Shown here piece by piece: positions 17,338-26,068 of a DNA stretch of 64,000 bases. Source of the stretch: Deltaproteobacteria bacterium HGW-Deltaproteobacteria-2 (GTDB taxonomy: Bacteria > Desulfobacterota > Syntrophia > Syntrophales > Smithellaceae). Position numbers and translations under genes: made by a program. The stretch covers positions 426,899-490,898 of the forward strand of contig PHBC01000003.1 of assembly GCA_002840505.1 (NCBI GenBank), read 5' to 3'. The notes beneath the pieces were generated by a model, which was not told where the DNA came from, searched no databases, and saw nothing but the letters and a program-made list of their open reading frames with translations. How positions within the stretch are numbered: position 1 is the stretch's first letter; each line of letters starts with the position of its first letter.

Positions 17338-17871
17338 TTGGCACGCATACCATATTTTACAGCGCAAGATGCTCAAGCGGATCCCAATAAACTGGCATTG
17401 CTGGGAAAAGAACCTCAAATGAACATTTTCAAGATCATTACCCATGCCACATATCCGATTGCCCGTAAATTCATTACTTTGCCCGCGTCGGTGCTCATAA
17501 ACGGCAAAGTCAACCCGATACTGAGAGAGATGGCCATAGTTCGGGCCGGCATTCTTTGTCATTCGGAATACGAAGTGCATCAACATCTTAAAGTCTCCCG
17601 ATGGGTAGGCATGCCGGAGGAGAAGATTGAAGCACTTAACATAGGTTCAAAATCACCTGTTTTTTCAGAGGTTGAACGCCTGGTGCTTCGTTTTACCGAA
17701 GAGATGGTTCAAAATCACAAAACCAGTGATGAAACTTTCACTGCACTGAGCAAACACTTTTCTTATGAAGAAATGGTAGAACTTTCTATTGCCGTGGGAT
17801 GCTACATGATGATAAGCATTTTTCTCAACACTTTCGAAGTCGATATTGAAGACCAGCCTTTATCTCCCTAA
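17338..17871 (+). CDS. Carboxymuconolactone decarboxylase (CMD)-family protein
   Basis: 177 residues, all-helical AhpD/CMD fold. The conserved core is LREMAIVRAGILCHSEYEVHQH (Glu, Cys and His of the CMD active region), followed by SRWVGMPEEKIEAL and FTEEMVQNHKTSDETF. There is one Cys (LCHSEYE) rather than a CxxC pair, so a peroxidase role is unlikely; lactone or 4-carboxymuconolactone chemistry is possible but the substrate is unknown. The start is a TTG preceded by AGAGGAGGT at five bases, a strong site. No operon partners. Confidence 0.87.
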   Translation: MARIPYFTAQDAQADPNKLALLGKEPQMNIFKIITHATYPIARKFITLPASVLINGKVNPILREMAIVRAGILCHSEYEVHQHLKVSRWVGMPEEKIEALNIGSKSPVFSEVERLVLRFTEEMVQNHKTSDETFTALSKHFSYEEMVELSIAVGCYMMISIFLNTFEVDIEDQPLSP

Positions 17872-18004
17872 GGCTGAATCAGCCGGATCTTAATCTTCTT
17901 TTTTTAAGCATTAATGAAATATCAACAGACTATGTTATTGTACATTGGTTTTTGACGGAAAAATAGAATTTATTTTCCCCTTAAGAAGATTGCATCAAAA
18001 AAAA

Positions 18005-18039
18005 CCGCCCTCATGGTGAGTTTTGAACCATGAGGGCGG
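18005..18039 (-). terminator. Terminator of the first exported small protein gene
   Basis: Perfect 13-bp arms CCGCCCTCATGGT and ACCATGAGGGCGG with a 9-base loop; on the minus strand followed by TTTTTTTT. It lies 31 bases after the stop of the gene at 18070. Confidence 0.9.
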
Positions 18040-18069
18040 ACGTTTGAAAATAAACGCTTATGTACTTTC

Positions 18070-18396
18070 TTAAAAAAAGTTATAATTTAACAATTTGGTC
18101 ATACATGGCGTAATAGCTTTCACCAGTGGGCTGTTTATTACAGAAGTAAACAACTTAGACGTACCTACCTGGGTCAAAAAGGTTGTAAATTGAGCATCGC
18201 TAACGCCCCAGTAGTTTAAACTACTTTGAACTCCAGTGATTAAACCACTAATAAGTTGAGCACCGGTTATCTGACCTGTGACCATTTCCATTTCATTTTC
18301 GGTCATTGCCTGCATCTCAGCTTTTGCAGTTAACGGAACAATCGTTATAGCCAAAACAAAAAATAAAACCATGATTCCTGTAATTGCTTTCTTCAT
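18070..18396 (-). CDS. Small exported protein with post-signal MTENEMEMVTGQ motif (paralog 1)
   Basis: 108 residues from the ATG at 18396 (GGAG eight bases upstream); the open frame upstream to 18453 is leader. Signal peptide MKKAITGIMVLFFVLAITIVPLTAKA with a Sec-type cleavage site, then EMQAMTENEMEMVTGQITGAQL. The rest is hydrophobic and Ser/Thr/Gly-rich with one Cys (AITPCMTKLL). The motif after the cleavage site is shared with the genes at 18741 and 62876. Function unknown; a cell-surface or filament-related role, as in other exported proteins with a D/E-x-E-x-x-x-V-x-G-Q start, is only a guess. Confidence 0.75.
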   Translation of the reverse strand: MKKAITGIMVLFFVLAITIVPLTAKAEMQAMTENEMEMVTGQITGAQLISGLITGVQSSLNYWGVSDAQFTTFLTQVGTSKLFTSVINSPLVKAITPCMTKLLNYNFF

Positions 18397-18596
18397 TTTC
18401 CATTCTCCTTTATTTTTTAAGAAACCAACAATTTCTTCCTTATGTAACTTCAAAGGATAACCAATAAAATCATCTAAAGCATGGGGTTAAAACGAACAGA
18501 AACGTACAGGATGACATGGTCAACAATCAGAAGGAGAAACGTACCGCTTGAAATACAGGTTTAAATTTATAATAATACTCTTTTTATTTTTGTCAA
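18397..18596 (-). promoter_or_regulatory. Promoter and long leader of exported paralog 1
   Basis: On the minus strand TTGACA (18591-18596), 16-base spacer, TATTAT (18569-18574). The transcript would have a leader of about 165 bases containing two GTACGTTTCT blocks (around 18538-18547 and 18501-18510) and the segment CTCCTTCTGATTGT. The same promoter spacing and leader blocks recur upstream of the gene at 18741. Confidence 0.65.
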
Positions 18597-18675
18597 GTAA
18601 AAATGTATACGTTTTTCAATATGTAGAAAAATTCCATTCTGGCGGGGCATTAATCAATATAAATACATATACTTA

Positions 18676-18712
18676 CGTCCTCATGGTTTGGCCTTTTAAA
18701 ACCATGAGGACG
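18676..18712 (-). terminator. Hairpin downstream of exported paralog 2
   Basis: CGTCCTCATGGTTT (18676-18689) pairs with AAACCATGAGGACG (18698-18712), closely related in sequence to the terminator at 18005-18039. It lacks a clear T run on the minus strand, so it may be a degenerate terminator or an RNA-stability hairpin. Confidence 0.5.
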
Positions 18713-18740
18713 GGGAATTTACAAAAATATATTGATTTAC

Positions 18741-19106
18741 TTAATTAATTGTACACAAAGCTTTTATTACATCTTGGGGAACTTGAAAGTTCAATAATAA
18801 TTGAACAGTTGGTTGAGAAGCTGTCCCCAGGTCACTGTTAATCAGAGGCATTGCCAGAGGCATTGCTAATGATGCTATGCTACTTCCAACTGTCGTAACT
18901 ACTGCAGGACTAAACCCTATTTTTAACATCGTAGATCTAAAAATGCCATCACCCGTTCCAACAAGGCCGGCTAAAGATACCTGACCTGAAACCATTTGCA
19001 TTTCATTATCGGTCATAACTTTCATTTCTGCCTTGCCATTTAATGGAATGAGCGCCACGGTTACAACAAAAAACAAAATTATGATTCCTGTGATTATTTT
19101 TTTCAT
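18741..19106 (-). CDS. Small exported protein with post-signal MTDNEMQMVSGQ motif (paralog 2)
   Basis: 121 residues. Signal peptide MKKIITGIIILFFVVTVALIP with cleavage after GKA, then EMKVMTDNEMQMVSGQVSLAGLVG. The first 50 residues are strongly similar to those of the neighbour at 18070; the C-terminal parts differ (here hydrophobic, alanine and proline rich, ending VPQDVIKALCTIN), so the two share the export and N-terminal module but not the body. GGAG is 6-7 bases upstream of the ATG. Tandem duplication with its regulatory region. Confidence 0.75.
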   Translation of the reverse strand: MKKIITGIIILFFVVTVALIPLNGKAEMKVMTDNEMQMVSGQVSLAGLVGTGDGIFRSTMLKIGFSPAVVTTVGSSIASLAMPLAMPLINSDLGTASQPTVQLLLNFQVPQDVIKALCTIN

Positions 19107-19309
19107 TTTTTTCTCCTTTTTTTCTCCTCTGTTAATAAGACGTCAACATTCTTTTTCATACATCACTTAAAAGTAATAAGCTTTATACAACCAAACGCAT
19201 AAGCAATTTGAAATAGGCAGAAACGTACAGTTTGGAAGGGACAATCAAAAGGAAAAACGTGCAACATGAAATTTCATTCATATAATAATGTTTTTTTTAC
19301 TTTTGTCAA
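19107..19309 (-). promoter_or_regulatory. Promoter and long leader of exported paralog 2
   Basis: TTGACA (19304-19309), 16-base spacer, TATTAT (19282-19287) on the minus strand, then a leader of about 170 bases with GCACGTTTTTCCTTTTGATTGT and CTGTACGTTTCTG. It parallels the leader at 18397-18596 block by block. I found no match to a riboswitch class I know. Confidence 0.65.
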
Positions 19310-19602
19310 GCAAGATAAATTATAATATATAAATATAATGTTATCGCATTGTTAGACAACAAGGAACGTCTTTCTCATACCAAATAAACGTGATGGCTAT
19401 AATCAAAAAATAGATCAAATTAGAATTGACACTAAGGTTTCGAATTTCCTGAAGTGTCTGCCATGTAAAGCGTATTTATGAACGCAATTAACTCCATATT
19501 AAAATTGCTTTATTTTTAAAAACACATCAGTTAAACAAACAATCAACAAAAAAGATTTTTATGATTATGAATAAATAACTATTCATTTAATGAGGTATAT
19601 TT
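19310..19602. other. AT-rich intergenic region upstream of sulP
   Basis: Nearly 300 bases with no gene. An imperfect hairpin with arms GACACT and AGTGTC lies at about 19427-19458, and TTGACA occurs at 19425-19430 without a good -10. GAGGT just before 19603 is the ribosome binding site of the next gene. Confidence 0.4.
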
Positions 19603-21354
19603 TTGGAAGAAAAAAATCCCGCTGCTAAACTTTTTGTTCATCAGTCTCGTCCCCGTGGTCTATCCAAATGGATTCCTCTTATCGAAACACTGAGTAATTA
19701 CAAAAGTGACTGGGTCATCCATGATATAATTGCCGGTCTGGTGCTAACCGCTATTCTAGTACCGGTAGGTATGGCTTACGCATCAGTTTCGGGTTTGCCA
19801 GCTATTTATGGTCTTTATGCCACAATAATACCCCTTATCGCTTATGCTCTTTTCGGACCCAGCAAAATTCTGGTTTTGGGACCGGACTCGGCTTTGGCCG
19901 GCCTCATCGCTGCGGCAATATTGCCCCTTGCCGCGGGCAATCCCGATAAGGCCATCGCTCTCGCCGGAATGCTGGCAGTGCTTGCCGGCGCTTTGTGTAT
20001 TTTAGCCGGTCTCGTTAAATTCGGTTTCATTACCGACCTTCTTTCCAAACCGATCCGCATAGGTTATCTGAACGGAATCGCGCTCACAGTTTTAATCGGT
20101 CAGTTGCCGAAGGTTCTCGGTTTTTCAGTCAGCGGCAATAATTTTTTACTGGAAACAAACGGTCTGATACAAGGCATTGTGAATGGACAAATAAACTGGA
20201 CATCCTTTATTATCGGATTTTCATGCTTGATCATCATTCTTGGTTGCAAGAGCTGGTTCTCAAAGATTCCGGGTGTACTAATCGCAGTAGCAGGCGCAAC
20301 AATTATCTCTTCCTGGCTTAATTTATCCGTAAGTTCCGGAATTGCCGTGGTCGGGCCATTGCCACAGGGACTGCCTCAATTTCAAATTCCCCTGGTTTCT
20401 TTTGAGGAATTCAAGGCTTTGTTTGCCGCCGCGGTGGCCATCGCTCTGGTTTCGTTCGCCGATATGAGCACTCTCTCCCGAACCTTCGCCATGCGTACCG
20501 GTCACAAAGTTGATAGCAATCAGGAAATCATCGCTCTGGGCGCCGCTAATGCGGCCGCAGGATTTTTTCAGGGATTTCCTGTCACCAGCAGCGCCTCACG
20601 CACACCGGTAGCCGAATCGGCAGGAGCTAAAACACAAATCACCGGTTTGGTCGGTGCATTATGCATCGCCCTTCTATTGATTTTCACTCCGAATCTGCTC
20701 AAAAATCTTCCTCAGGCAGTGCTGGGCGCCGTAGTCATCTGCGCCTGTATCTATCTTTTTGAATTTCATGTCGTTGCGCGTTTATATAAATTGCGACGGG
20801 AAGAATTCGTTTTCTCCATGGCGTGTTTTCTGGGTGTAATTTCTCTGGGCATCATCAAGGGTATCTTTATTGCCATAGGTCTGGCATTAGTCGCTTTCAT
20901 CTGGCGAGCATGGCATCCTTATGATGCCGTGCTCGGCCATGTGGAGGGACTGAACAGTTATCATGACATTTCCCGCCATCCAGAGGCCAGACTTATTCCC
21001 GGATTGGTACTTTTCCGATGGAATGCGCCGCTGTTTTTCGCCAACGCGGAGACTTTCCTTGAAAATATACTGCGCGCTGTAGCCGACGCTCCGACACCAA
21101 CCAAGTGGGTTGTCGTGACGGCTGAACCGATTACCGATGTAGACACCACGGCAGCGGACATGCTGGCTGAACTGGACAACTCTCTGCATCAGGCGGGAAT
21201 GGATTTGGTTTTCGCGGAAATGAAAGGTCCGGTAAAAGACATGCTCAAGCGTTACGGCCTTTTCAACAGGCTTGGCGTTGATAATTTCTTTCCAACGATT
21301 GAACAAGCCGTAGAACGATATCTCGCTGTGCATAAAATTGACCAACCGGATTAG
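19603..21354 (+). CDS. SulP-family anion transporter with STAS domain
   Basis: 583 residues: 10-14 membrane helices over about residues 35-430 and a C-terminal STAS domain (VVVTAEPITDVDTTAADMLAEL, residues about 505-530). SulP signatures: PVGMAYASVSGLPAIYGLYA, FGPSKILVLGPDSALAG, GFFQGFPVTSSASRTPVAES. The family moves sulfate, bicarbonate or other anions, usually with H+ or Na+; a dissimilatory sulfate role cannot be claimed. The start is TTG at 19603 with GAGGT six bases upstream. Single-gene unit. Confidence 0.93.
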   Translation: MEEKNPAAKLFVHQSRPRGLSKWIPLIETLSNYKSDWVIHDIIAGLVLTAILVPVGMAYASVSGLPAIYGLYATIIPLIAYALFGPSKILVLGPDSALAGLIAAAILPLAAGNPDKAIALAGMLAVLAGALCILAGLVKFGFITDLLSKPIRIGYLNGIALTVLIGQLPKVLGFSVSGNNFLLETNGLIQGIVNGQINWTSFIIGFSCLIIILGCKSWFSKIPGVLIAVAGATIISSWLNLSVSSGIAVVGPLPQGLPQFQIPLVSFEEFKALFAAAVAIALVSFADMSTLSRTFAMRTGHKVDSNQEIIALGAANAAAGFFQGFPVTSSASRTPVAESAGAKTQITGLVGALCIALLLIFTPNLLKNLPQAVLGAVVICACIYLFEFHVVARLYKLRREEFVFSMACFLGVISLGIIKGIFIAIGLALVAFIWRAWHPYDAVLGHVEGLNSYHDISRHPEARLIPGLVLFRWNAPLFFANAETFLENILRAVADAPTPTKWVVVTAEPITDVDTTAADMLAELDNSLHQAGMDLVFAEMKGPVKDMLKRYGLFNRLGVDNFFPTIEQAVERYLAVHKIDQPD

Positions 21355-21384
21355 ACGGATATAAAGAAGACTATGTAATTAAGA

Positions 21385-21684
21385 TTATGGTATTTTAATT
21401 TTTCTTTTTTCCGGGTCCGGGTGTTGACGGTAAAAGATTGCGATATTGCCAATGAGTCCGATAAGTTCACTTTTGGTGGATTGGGCTATTTCTTCGGAGA
21501 TTTCTTTTTTGGTTTCCTTGAACTCGCCGAATTTTACTTTGATGAGTTCGTGATCTTTCAGGGCAAGGTCAACTGAACCGATTAAATGGCCTGTTACGCC
21601 TTTTGTCCCGACTATCACCAGCGGCTTTAAATGATGTGCCTGCGAGCGTAAATATTTTCTTTGCGAACCTTTAAGTTTATCCAT
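21385..21684 (-). CDS. yhbY: YhbY family RNA-binding protein (CRM domain)
   Basis: 99 residues from ATG 21684 (AAGGAA five bases upstream). The CRM/KH-like domain motifs are LRSQAHHLKPLVIVGTKGVT and ALKDHELIKVKFGEF; family members bind pre-50S ribosomes. The open frame runs further upstream to 21783 but that portion derives from the adjacent repeat region. Convergent with sulP. Confidence 0.9.
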   Translation of the reverse strand: MDKLKGSQRKYLRSQAHHLKPLVIVGTKGVTGHLIGSVDLALKDHELIKVKFGEFKETKKEISEEIAQSTKSELIGLIGNIAIFYRQHPDPEKRKIKIP

Positions 21685-21768
21685 AAATGTTCCTTTTGAC
21701 GAAAAACTCTTACCATAATTAAATCGAATAATAAACTTTTTAATGAGACTCGCTGAAAAATCCCAAGT

Positions 21769-22007
21769 TTTGGGGCTATTCAAAAGCTTGTCCCGTACTT
21801 GATACGGGATGTTCAGATGCAGGCACGCAAGAAACCGAACCGCGAGGCGTATATTTACATACGTTGAGCGGTGCGGTTTGCAGCGATCCCGCTTTTATCG
21901 GGACAGATGAGAGCATTGTAAAGCCTACGGCTTTTTCCGACAAGGAAGGTGACTAGTTATAATTGCGCCTCCCTACGTGAATACGCTCCCGGTCAACAGC
22001 CCCAAAG
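21769..22007. repeat. Divergent interspersed element (copy 3)
   Basis: Begins TTTTGGGGCT and ends AGCCCCAAAG (9 of 10 bases inverted). It contains the core CGAGGCGTATATTTACATAC followed by GTTGAGCGG, which matches the other elements, plus two hairpins: TCCCGTA-CTTGA-TACGGGA (21791-21809) and GATCCCGCTTTTATCGGGAC (about 21885-21904). Terminal sequences differ from the ATACCAATT type, so it may be a related family or a composite. No coding potential. Confidence 0.6.
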
Positions 22008-22082
22008 GTCTTATTTTAGACTTTACAAATTCCATTTATATTGATTAGAGTATAAGTGTATTATTCAAGAGGAGGTTTATCA

Positions 22083-23045
22083 GTGAGCAAAGCAAAGTTG
22101 CCTGAATATGATTACGATACGATTATTATTGGCGGCGGACCGGCCGGCTATACCGCAGGAATTTATGCCGCCAGAAGCGGGCTGAAAACATTGCTCGTGG
22201 AAGGAGCGGCAACGGTCAGCCAGATAACAATTACCGATACAATTGAAAACTATCCGGGAATTCCAGACGGCATCAACGGTTTCGATCTGATGCAGTTATT
22301 TAAAAAACAGGCTCTCAATTTCGGACTGGAAATTCAAGCCAATGATGTCTCGTCAATTAAAAAAAACGCCGGTACACCATTTATCTGGGATATTGTAGTG
22401 CAAAATAAATCGTACAGTACTTTAAGCGTAATTGCCGCGACCGGTGCGCAATGGAACAAGTTGGGAGTTCCCGGCGAAGAGGAATTCGCCGGCAAAGGCG
22501 TTTCTTACTGCGCCACCTGTGATGGGCCGTTTTATAGAAACAAGGATGTTGTTGTTGTGGGCGGCGGCGATACGGCTATTCAGGAAGCTTTGTTTCTGAC
22601 TCATTTTGCCAGAAAAGTTACCGTGATTCATCGTCGCGACCGTCTGCGCGCGGCGGCAATTCTGCAGAAAAGAGCGTTCGCGGAAAAAAAAATTGAATTT
22701 ATCTGGAAATCAAAACTCGCTGAAGTTACCGGGCAGGAATTTGTTACCGGCGTAAAAGTAGCCGATGTTGAATCAGGCAAAATTAACGAATTTGAAGCGG
22801 AAGGAGTTTTTATATTTGTCGGCCGAATTCCTCATACGGACATTTTCCGAAATATCTTAAAACTGGATGCGGGCGGCTACATTATATCAGATGAAAACAT
22901 GCGCACATCAGCGGCAGGAATATTTGCTGCCGGTGATTGCCGCGCCAAACAGTTCCGGCAGGTGGTAACAGCTGCGGGCGACGGAGCCAATGCCATTTAC
23001 AGCGCCGAGTTATACGTCGAAGAACTCAAAGGCGAATCATACTAA
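22083..23045 (+). CDS. trxB: Thioredoxin reductase (NAD(P)H, FAD)
   Basis: About 320 residues. FAD-binding DTIIIGGGPAGYTAGIYAAR at the N-terminus, redox-active pair in CATCDGP, NAD(P)-binding VVVVGGGDTAIQEALFL with HRRDRLRA, and C-terminal FAD motif GIFAAGDCRAKQFRQVVTAAGDGANA. Start is GTG at 22083 (GGAGGTTTATCA upstream); the frame is open to 22056. It heads a plus-strand run with lgt and terC and would serve the thioredoxin-like proteins in the window. Confidence 0.95.
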   Translation: MSKAKLPEYDYDTIIIGGGPAGYTAGIYAARSGLKTLLVEGAATVSQITITDTIENYPGIPDGINGFDLMQLFKKQALNFGLEIQANDVSSIKKNAGTPFIWDIVVQNKSYSTLSVIAATGAQWNKLGVPGEEEFAGKGVSYCATCDGPFYRNKDVVVVGGGDTAIQEALFLTHFARKVTVIHRRDRLRAAAILQKRAFAEKKIEFIWKSKLAEVTGQEFVTGVKVADVESGKINEFEAEGVFIFVGRIPHTDIFRNILKLDAGGYIISDENMRTSAAGIFAAGDCRAKQFRQVVTAAGDGANAIYSAELYVEELKGESY

Positions 23046-23069
23046 AGTTAAAACAGAGAAAATATAATC

Positions 23070-23915
23070 ATGGAATCTTTCATCAATGCCTGGCAGCAAT
23101 TACCTTCGCAGATAAGCCCATCTCTTTTCAGCATAGGATCATTTCAACTGCGCTACTACAGTTTGATGTATCTTGTTGCTTTTGTCATCGTCTATTTTCT
23201 AACCATCTATCGTCTTAAAAGTGAAAATTACGAATATACGGCGGAAACGGTGCAGGACTATCTCGTTTGGGTAATGCTTGCTTTGATTTTAGGAGGACGG
23301 TTCGGTTATGCCTTATTCTACAACTTCGGTTATTATCTGCAACATCCGCTAGAAATAATTTTACCCTTCGATTTTTCCAACGGAATTAAATTTGTCGGAC
23401 TCAGCGGCATGTCTTATCATGGAGGACTTATTGGCATCGTTATTGCCACTATATTATTCTGCCGCAAAAGTAAGATTGATATCTGGAATTTCGTTGATCT
23501 TTTCTGCCCGGCCATACCGCTGGGTTACACTTTCGGCCGACTCGGCAATTTCATCAATGGCGAATTATATGGCCGCGTAACCGCTGTACCGTGGGGAATG
23601 TATTTCCCCTTAGATTCAACACACAGCCTGCGCCATCCTTCCCAGCTTTACGAAGCGTTTTTCGAAGGAATTGTTCTTTTTATTCTGCTGTGGATTATTA
23701 GAAAAAAGAAAAGTTTTGACGGACTACTTCTGGGAATATACCTTTGCGGCTACGGTTTTGTGCGTTTCTTTATCGAATTTTTCCGTGAACCCGATTATCA
23801 ACTTGGTTTAGTTTTAAGCTTCATGAGCATGGGACAGGTTCTTTGCTCGCTGATGATGATAGCGGGCATAATTATCATCATATGGCGCAGACACGTCTCA
23901 GTTTCAACAAAATAA
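23070..23915 (+). CDS. lgt: Prolipoprotein diacylglyceryl transferase
   Basis: 281 residues, about seven membrane helices. Lgt signature GRLGNFINGELYGR at about residue 155-168, with SGMSYHGGLIG (the essential His region), RHPSQLYEAFFEG and RFFIEFFREPD. It attaches diacylglycerol from phosphatidylglycerol to the lipobox Cys in the inner membrane. 24 bases after trxB. Confidence 0.96.
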   Translation: MESFINAWQQLPSQISPSLFSIGSFQLRYYSLMYLVAFVIVYFLTIYRLKSENYEYTAETVQDYLVWVMLALILGGRFGYALFYNFGYYLQHPLEIILPFDFSNGIKFVGLSGMSYHGGLIGIVIATILFCRKSKIDIWNFVDLFCPAIPLGYTFGRLGNFINGELYGRVTAVPWGMYFPLDSTHSLRHPSQLYEAFFEGIVLFILLWIIRKKKSFDGLLLGIYLCGYGFVRFFIEFFREPDYQLGLVLSFMSMGQVLCSLMMIAGIIIIIWRRHVSVSTK

Positions 23916-23930
23916 GCAGGAGTTTGCATA

Positions 23931-24875
23931 ATGACTTTGTGGTGGATATTTTTTGGTGTTTTTATCTTTGCTATGCTCGCTTTAGACCTCGGTGTTTTTA
24001 ACCGCAAGATTCACGTCATCAAAATGAAGGAATCCTTGCTTTGGACGGCTTTCTGGGTGACCCTGGCGCTCTTGTTTTGCGCGGGCATTTTCTTTTTCCA
24101 CGATGAAGGCCACTCCAAAGCGATGGAGTTTTTTACCGCTTATATCATTGAATACTCTTTGAGCATCGATAATCTTTTCGTCTTCATGCTGATATTCAGG
24201 TTTTTCAACGTGCCGCACTCTTATGAACACAAGGCTCTGTTCTGGGGAATATTGCTGGCGCTGATTACCCGCGCGATTTTTATCTTCGCGGGCGTCGCGC
24301 TCATCAATACCTTTAGTTGGGTAATGTATATTTTTGGTGTTTTCCTTATTTTTACCGGCATCAAAATGGCCTTGAACAAAGAAACCGAAGTTCATCCCGA
24401 TAAAAATATCGCCATCAAAATGCTGCGTTTTTTCATTCCTGTGACAAAAGAATTTCAGGAAGCCAAGTTTTTTATCATTAAAAACGGCAGGCGTTTTGCA
24501 ACTCCCATGCTGGCCGTGCTTCTGGCGCTGGAAACCACCGATATCCTGTTCGCTGTTGATTCCATCCCGGCGGTTCTGGCCATTTCCAAAGATCCTTTTA
24601 TTGTTTATACTTCCAATGTCTTCGCCATTCTTGGCCTGCGCTCTTTGTTCTTTGCTATTTCCGGTTTGATGAAATTGTTTCATCTACTGCATTACGGTCT
24701 GGCGGCAATCCTGAGTTTTGTCGGCGTTAAAATGCTTATTGAAGATTTTTTTCACGTACCGGTCGGAGCTTCTCTGATTGTAATATCCTCTATTCTTGTT
24801 ATTTCGGTTGTAGCGTCCATAATATGGCCGGATACAAAGTATGAAGATATTCCTCAGATAACTATAGAGAAGTAA
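23931..24875 (+). CDS. TerC-family integral membrane protein
   Basis: 314 residues, about eight helices. Conserved acidic sites of TerC/Alx: EYSLSIDNLFVFMLIFRFF and ALETTDILFAVDSIPAVLA. The family is linked to tellurite resistance and manganese export/metalation of exoenzymes; a Mn2+ role is the best general inference. Operonic with lgt (15-base gap). Confidence 0.92.
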   Translation: MTLWWIFFGVFIFAMLALDLGVFNRKIHVIKMKESLLWTAFWVTLALLFCAGIFFFHDEGHSKAMEFFTAYIIEYSLSIDNLFVFMLIFRFFNVPHSYEHKALFWGILLALITRAIFIFAGVALINTFSWVMYIFGVFLIFTGIKMALNKETEVHPDKNIAIKMLRFFIPVTKEFQEAKFFIIKNGRRFATPMLAVLLALETTDILFAVDSIPAVLAISKDPFIVYTSNVFAILGLRSLFFAISGLMKLFHLLHYGLAAILSFVGVKMLIEDFFHVPVGASLIVISSILVISVVASIIWPDTKYEDIPQITIEK

Positions 24876-24879
24876 TATT

Positions 24880-25659
24880 ATGCAAACAGAATATTTAAAC
24901 GCTTCTCAAGCGCAGTTGAAAAAATGGGCAAGGCTTGACGACACCAAGGTGCGGCAAGAGGAAGGAATCTTCCTGGCCGAAGGCGTCAAGGTTGTCGAAG
25001 AGCTGCTGACTAGCGACTGGCAAATAAAAGCAATACTGGTTATGCCCGAAAAAATACAATACCGGGAGAAGCTCGCACTGCCAGCCGCCGAAGATATTCT
25101 CATTTATCAACTCACACGTTCCCAATGGCAAAAAATTGGACAGGACAGAGAACCGGAAGGAATTATGGCTGTAGTCGGTATGAAACAGGCACAAAATTTT
25201 TCTTCATGGCTGCCTAAAACTTCCGGCAATATTTTGATTTTGCATGAAATCAACAATCCCCTCAATCTCGGAGCGCTCATGCGCAGCGCGCGATGGTTCG
25301 GCTTTGATGGAATAATTTTAAGTGCTAACTCGGTGGACTACACCAATCCTAAAGTCGTGCGCGCTTCCATGGGCAGTATTTTCCATCTGACAATTATCCC
25401 CGATATTGATTTGTCTGCCACATTGCCGGAAATTAAAAAACGCTTTTTTCTCATTGGCTCTGATGTACGCGACGGTTTACCGCCTCATCCGGTCCATAAA
25501 AAGGCAGCTCTGCTTTTGGGCAACGAAAGCCACGGTTTGCCGGAAACCATTTTAAGACTAGCCGATGAAAAATGGAGCATTCCCGGAATCGGTAAAGCCG
25601 ATTCCCTGAGCTTGCCGCAGGCGGCCGCGATTATGATGTACGAATGCACACGACCTTGA
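24880..25659 (+). CDS. TrmH/SpoU-family RNA 2'-O-methyltransferase
   Basis: 259 residues. N-terminal substrate-binding domain (EGIFLAEGVKVVEELL), then the SPOUT knot: LHEINNPLNLGALMRSARWF (motif 1), ASMGSIFHLTII (motif 2 region), LLLGNESHGLP and SIPGIGKADSLSLPQAAAI (motif 3, SAM-binding knot). Likely methylates 23S rRNA or tRNA ribose; RlmB versus TsnR-like cannot be resolved. 4 bases after terC. Confidence 0.92.
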   Translation: MQTEYLNASQAQLKKWARLDDTKVRQEEGIFLAEGVKVVEELLTSDWQIKAILVMPEKIQYREKLALPAAEDILIYQLTRSQWQKIGQDREPEGIMAVVGMKQAQNFSSWLPKTSGNILILHEINNPLNLGALMRSARWFGFDGIILSANSVDYTNPKVVRASMGSIFHLTIIPDIDLSATLPEIKKRFFLIGSDVRDGLPPHPVHKKAALLLGNESHGLPETILRLADEKWSIPGIGKADSLSLPQAAAIMMYECTRP

Positions 25660-25673
25660 AAAAAACTCATATG

Positions 25674-25740
25674 TCCCGATTCCATCGGGATTGCGCTGCA
25701 TGAACTCCTCTCCCTTGAGGGGAGAGGTCGGGTGAGGGTG
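25674..25740. repeat. Hairpin-rich intergenic repeat of a widespread type
   Basis: TCCCGATTCCATCGGGA hairpin followed by CCTCTCCCTTGAGGGGAGAGG and GTCGGGTGAGGGTG. The CCTCTCCC/GGGGAGAGG...GGTGAGGG sequence is a repeat type I recognise from many bacterial genomes. It separates the methyltransferase from cutA and may form a terminator or RNA-stability hairpin. Confidence 0.6.
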
Positions 25741-25744
25741 AAAA

Positions 25745-26068
25745 ATGAAATCTTACATTCAAATATCTACAACAACCGAAACCAAAGAACAGGCACAAAA
25801 AATTGCCCGATATTTAGTCGAACAAAAACTGGCCGCATGCGTGCAGATCTCCGGCCCCATTGAAAGTATTTATCACTGGAAGGGAAAAATGGAAACCTCC
25901 AGAGAGTGGCTTTTACTGATTAAAACACGGGAAGACTTATTTAAAAAAATTAAATCCTCCATCAAAAAACTGCACTCTTACGAAACACCGGAAATCATCG
26001 CCGTGCCGATTATTAAAGGGAGCAAGGAATATCTGAACTGGCTTGATGACGAGCTATCCCATTCCTAA
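25745..26068 (+). CDS. cutA: Divalent-cation tolerance protein CutA
   Basis: 107 residues, trimeric ferredoxin-like fold. Signature elements: LVEQKLAACVQISGPIESIYHWKGK and SYETPEIIAVPIIKGSKEYLNWLDDEL. Normal length for CutA1. The stop codon TAA (26066-26068) lies within the terminal inverted repeat of the interspersed element at 26058-26200. Confidence 0.95.
   Translation: MKSYIQISTTTETKEQAQKIARYLVEQKLAACVQISGPIESIYHWKGKMETSREWLLLIKTREDLFKKIKSSIKKLHSYETPEIIAVPIIKGSKEYLNWLDDELSHS

Noticed and set aside
18070-19106. Bacteriocin precursors with double-glycine leaders
   Set aside because: The motif resembles such a leader, but it follows a Sec-type signal, ends GQ not GG, and there is no C39 peptidase transporter nearby.
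18397-19309. c-di-GMP or other known riboswitch in the exported-gene leaders
   Set aside because: I looked for the conserved cores of common classes and found none; only the shared blocks can be stated.
25674-25740. CRISPR array
   Set aside because: Repeat-like hairpins but no regular spacer pattern; no cas genes in the window.
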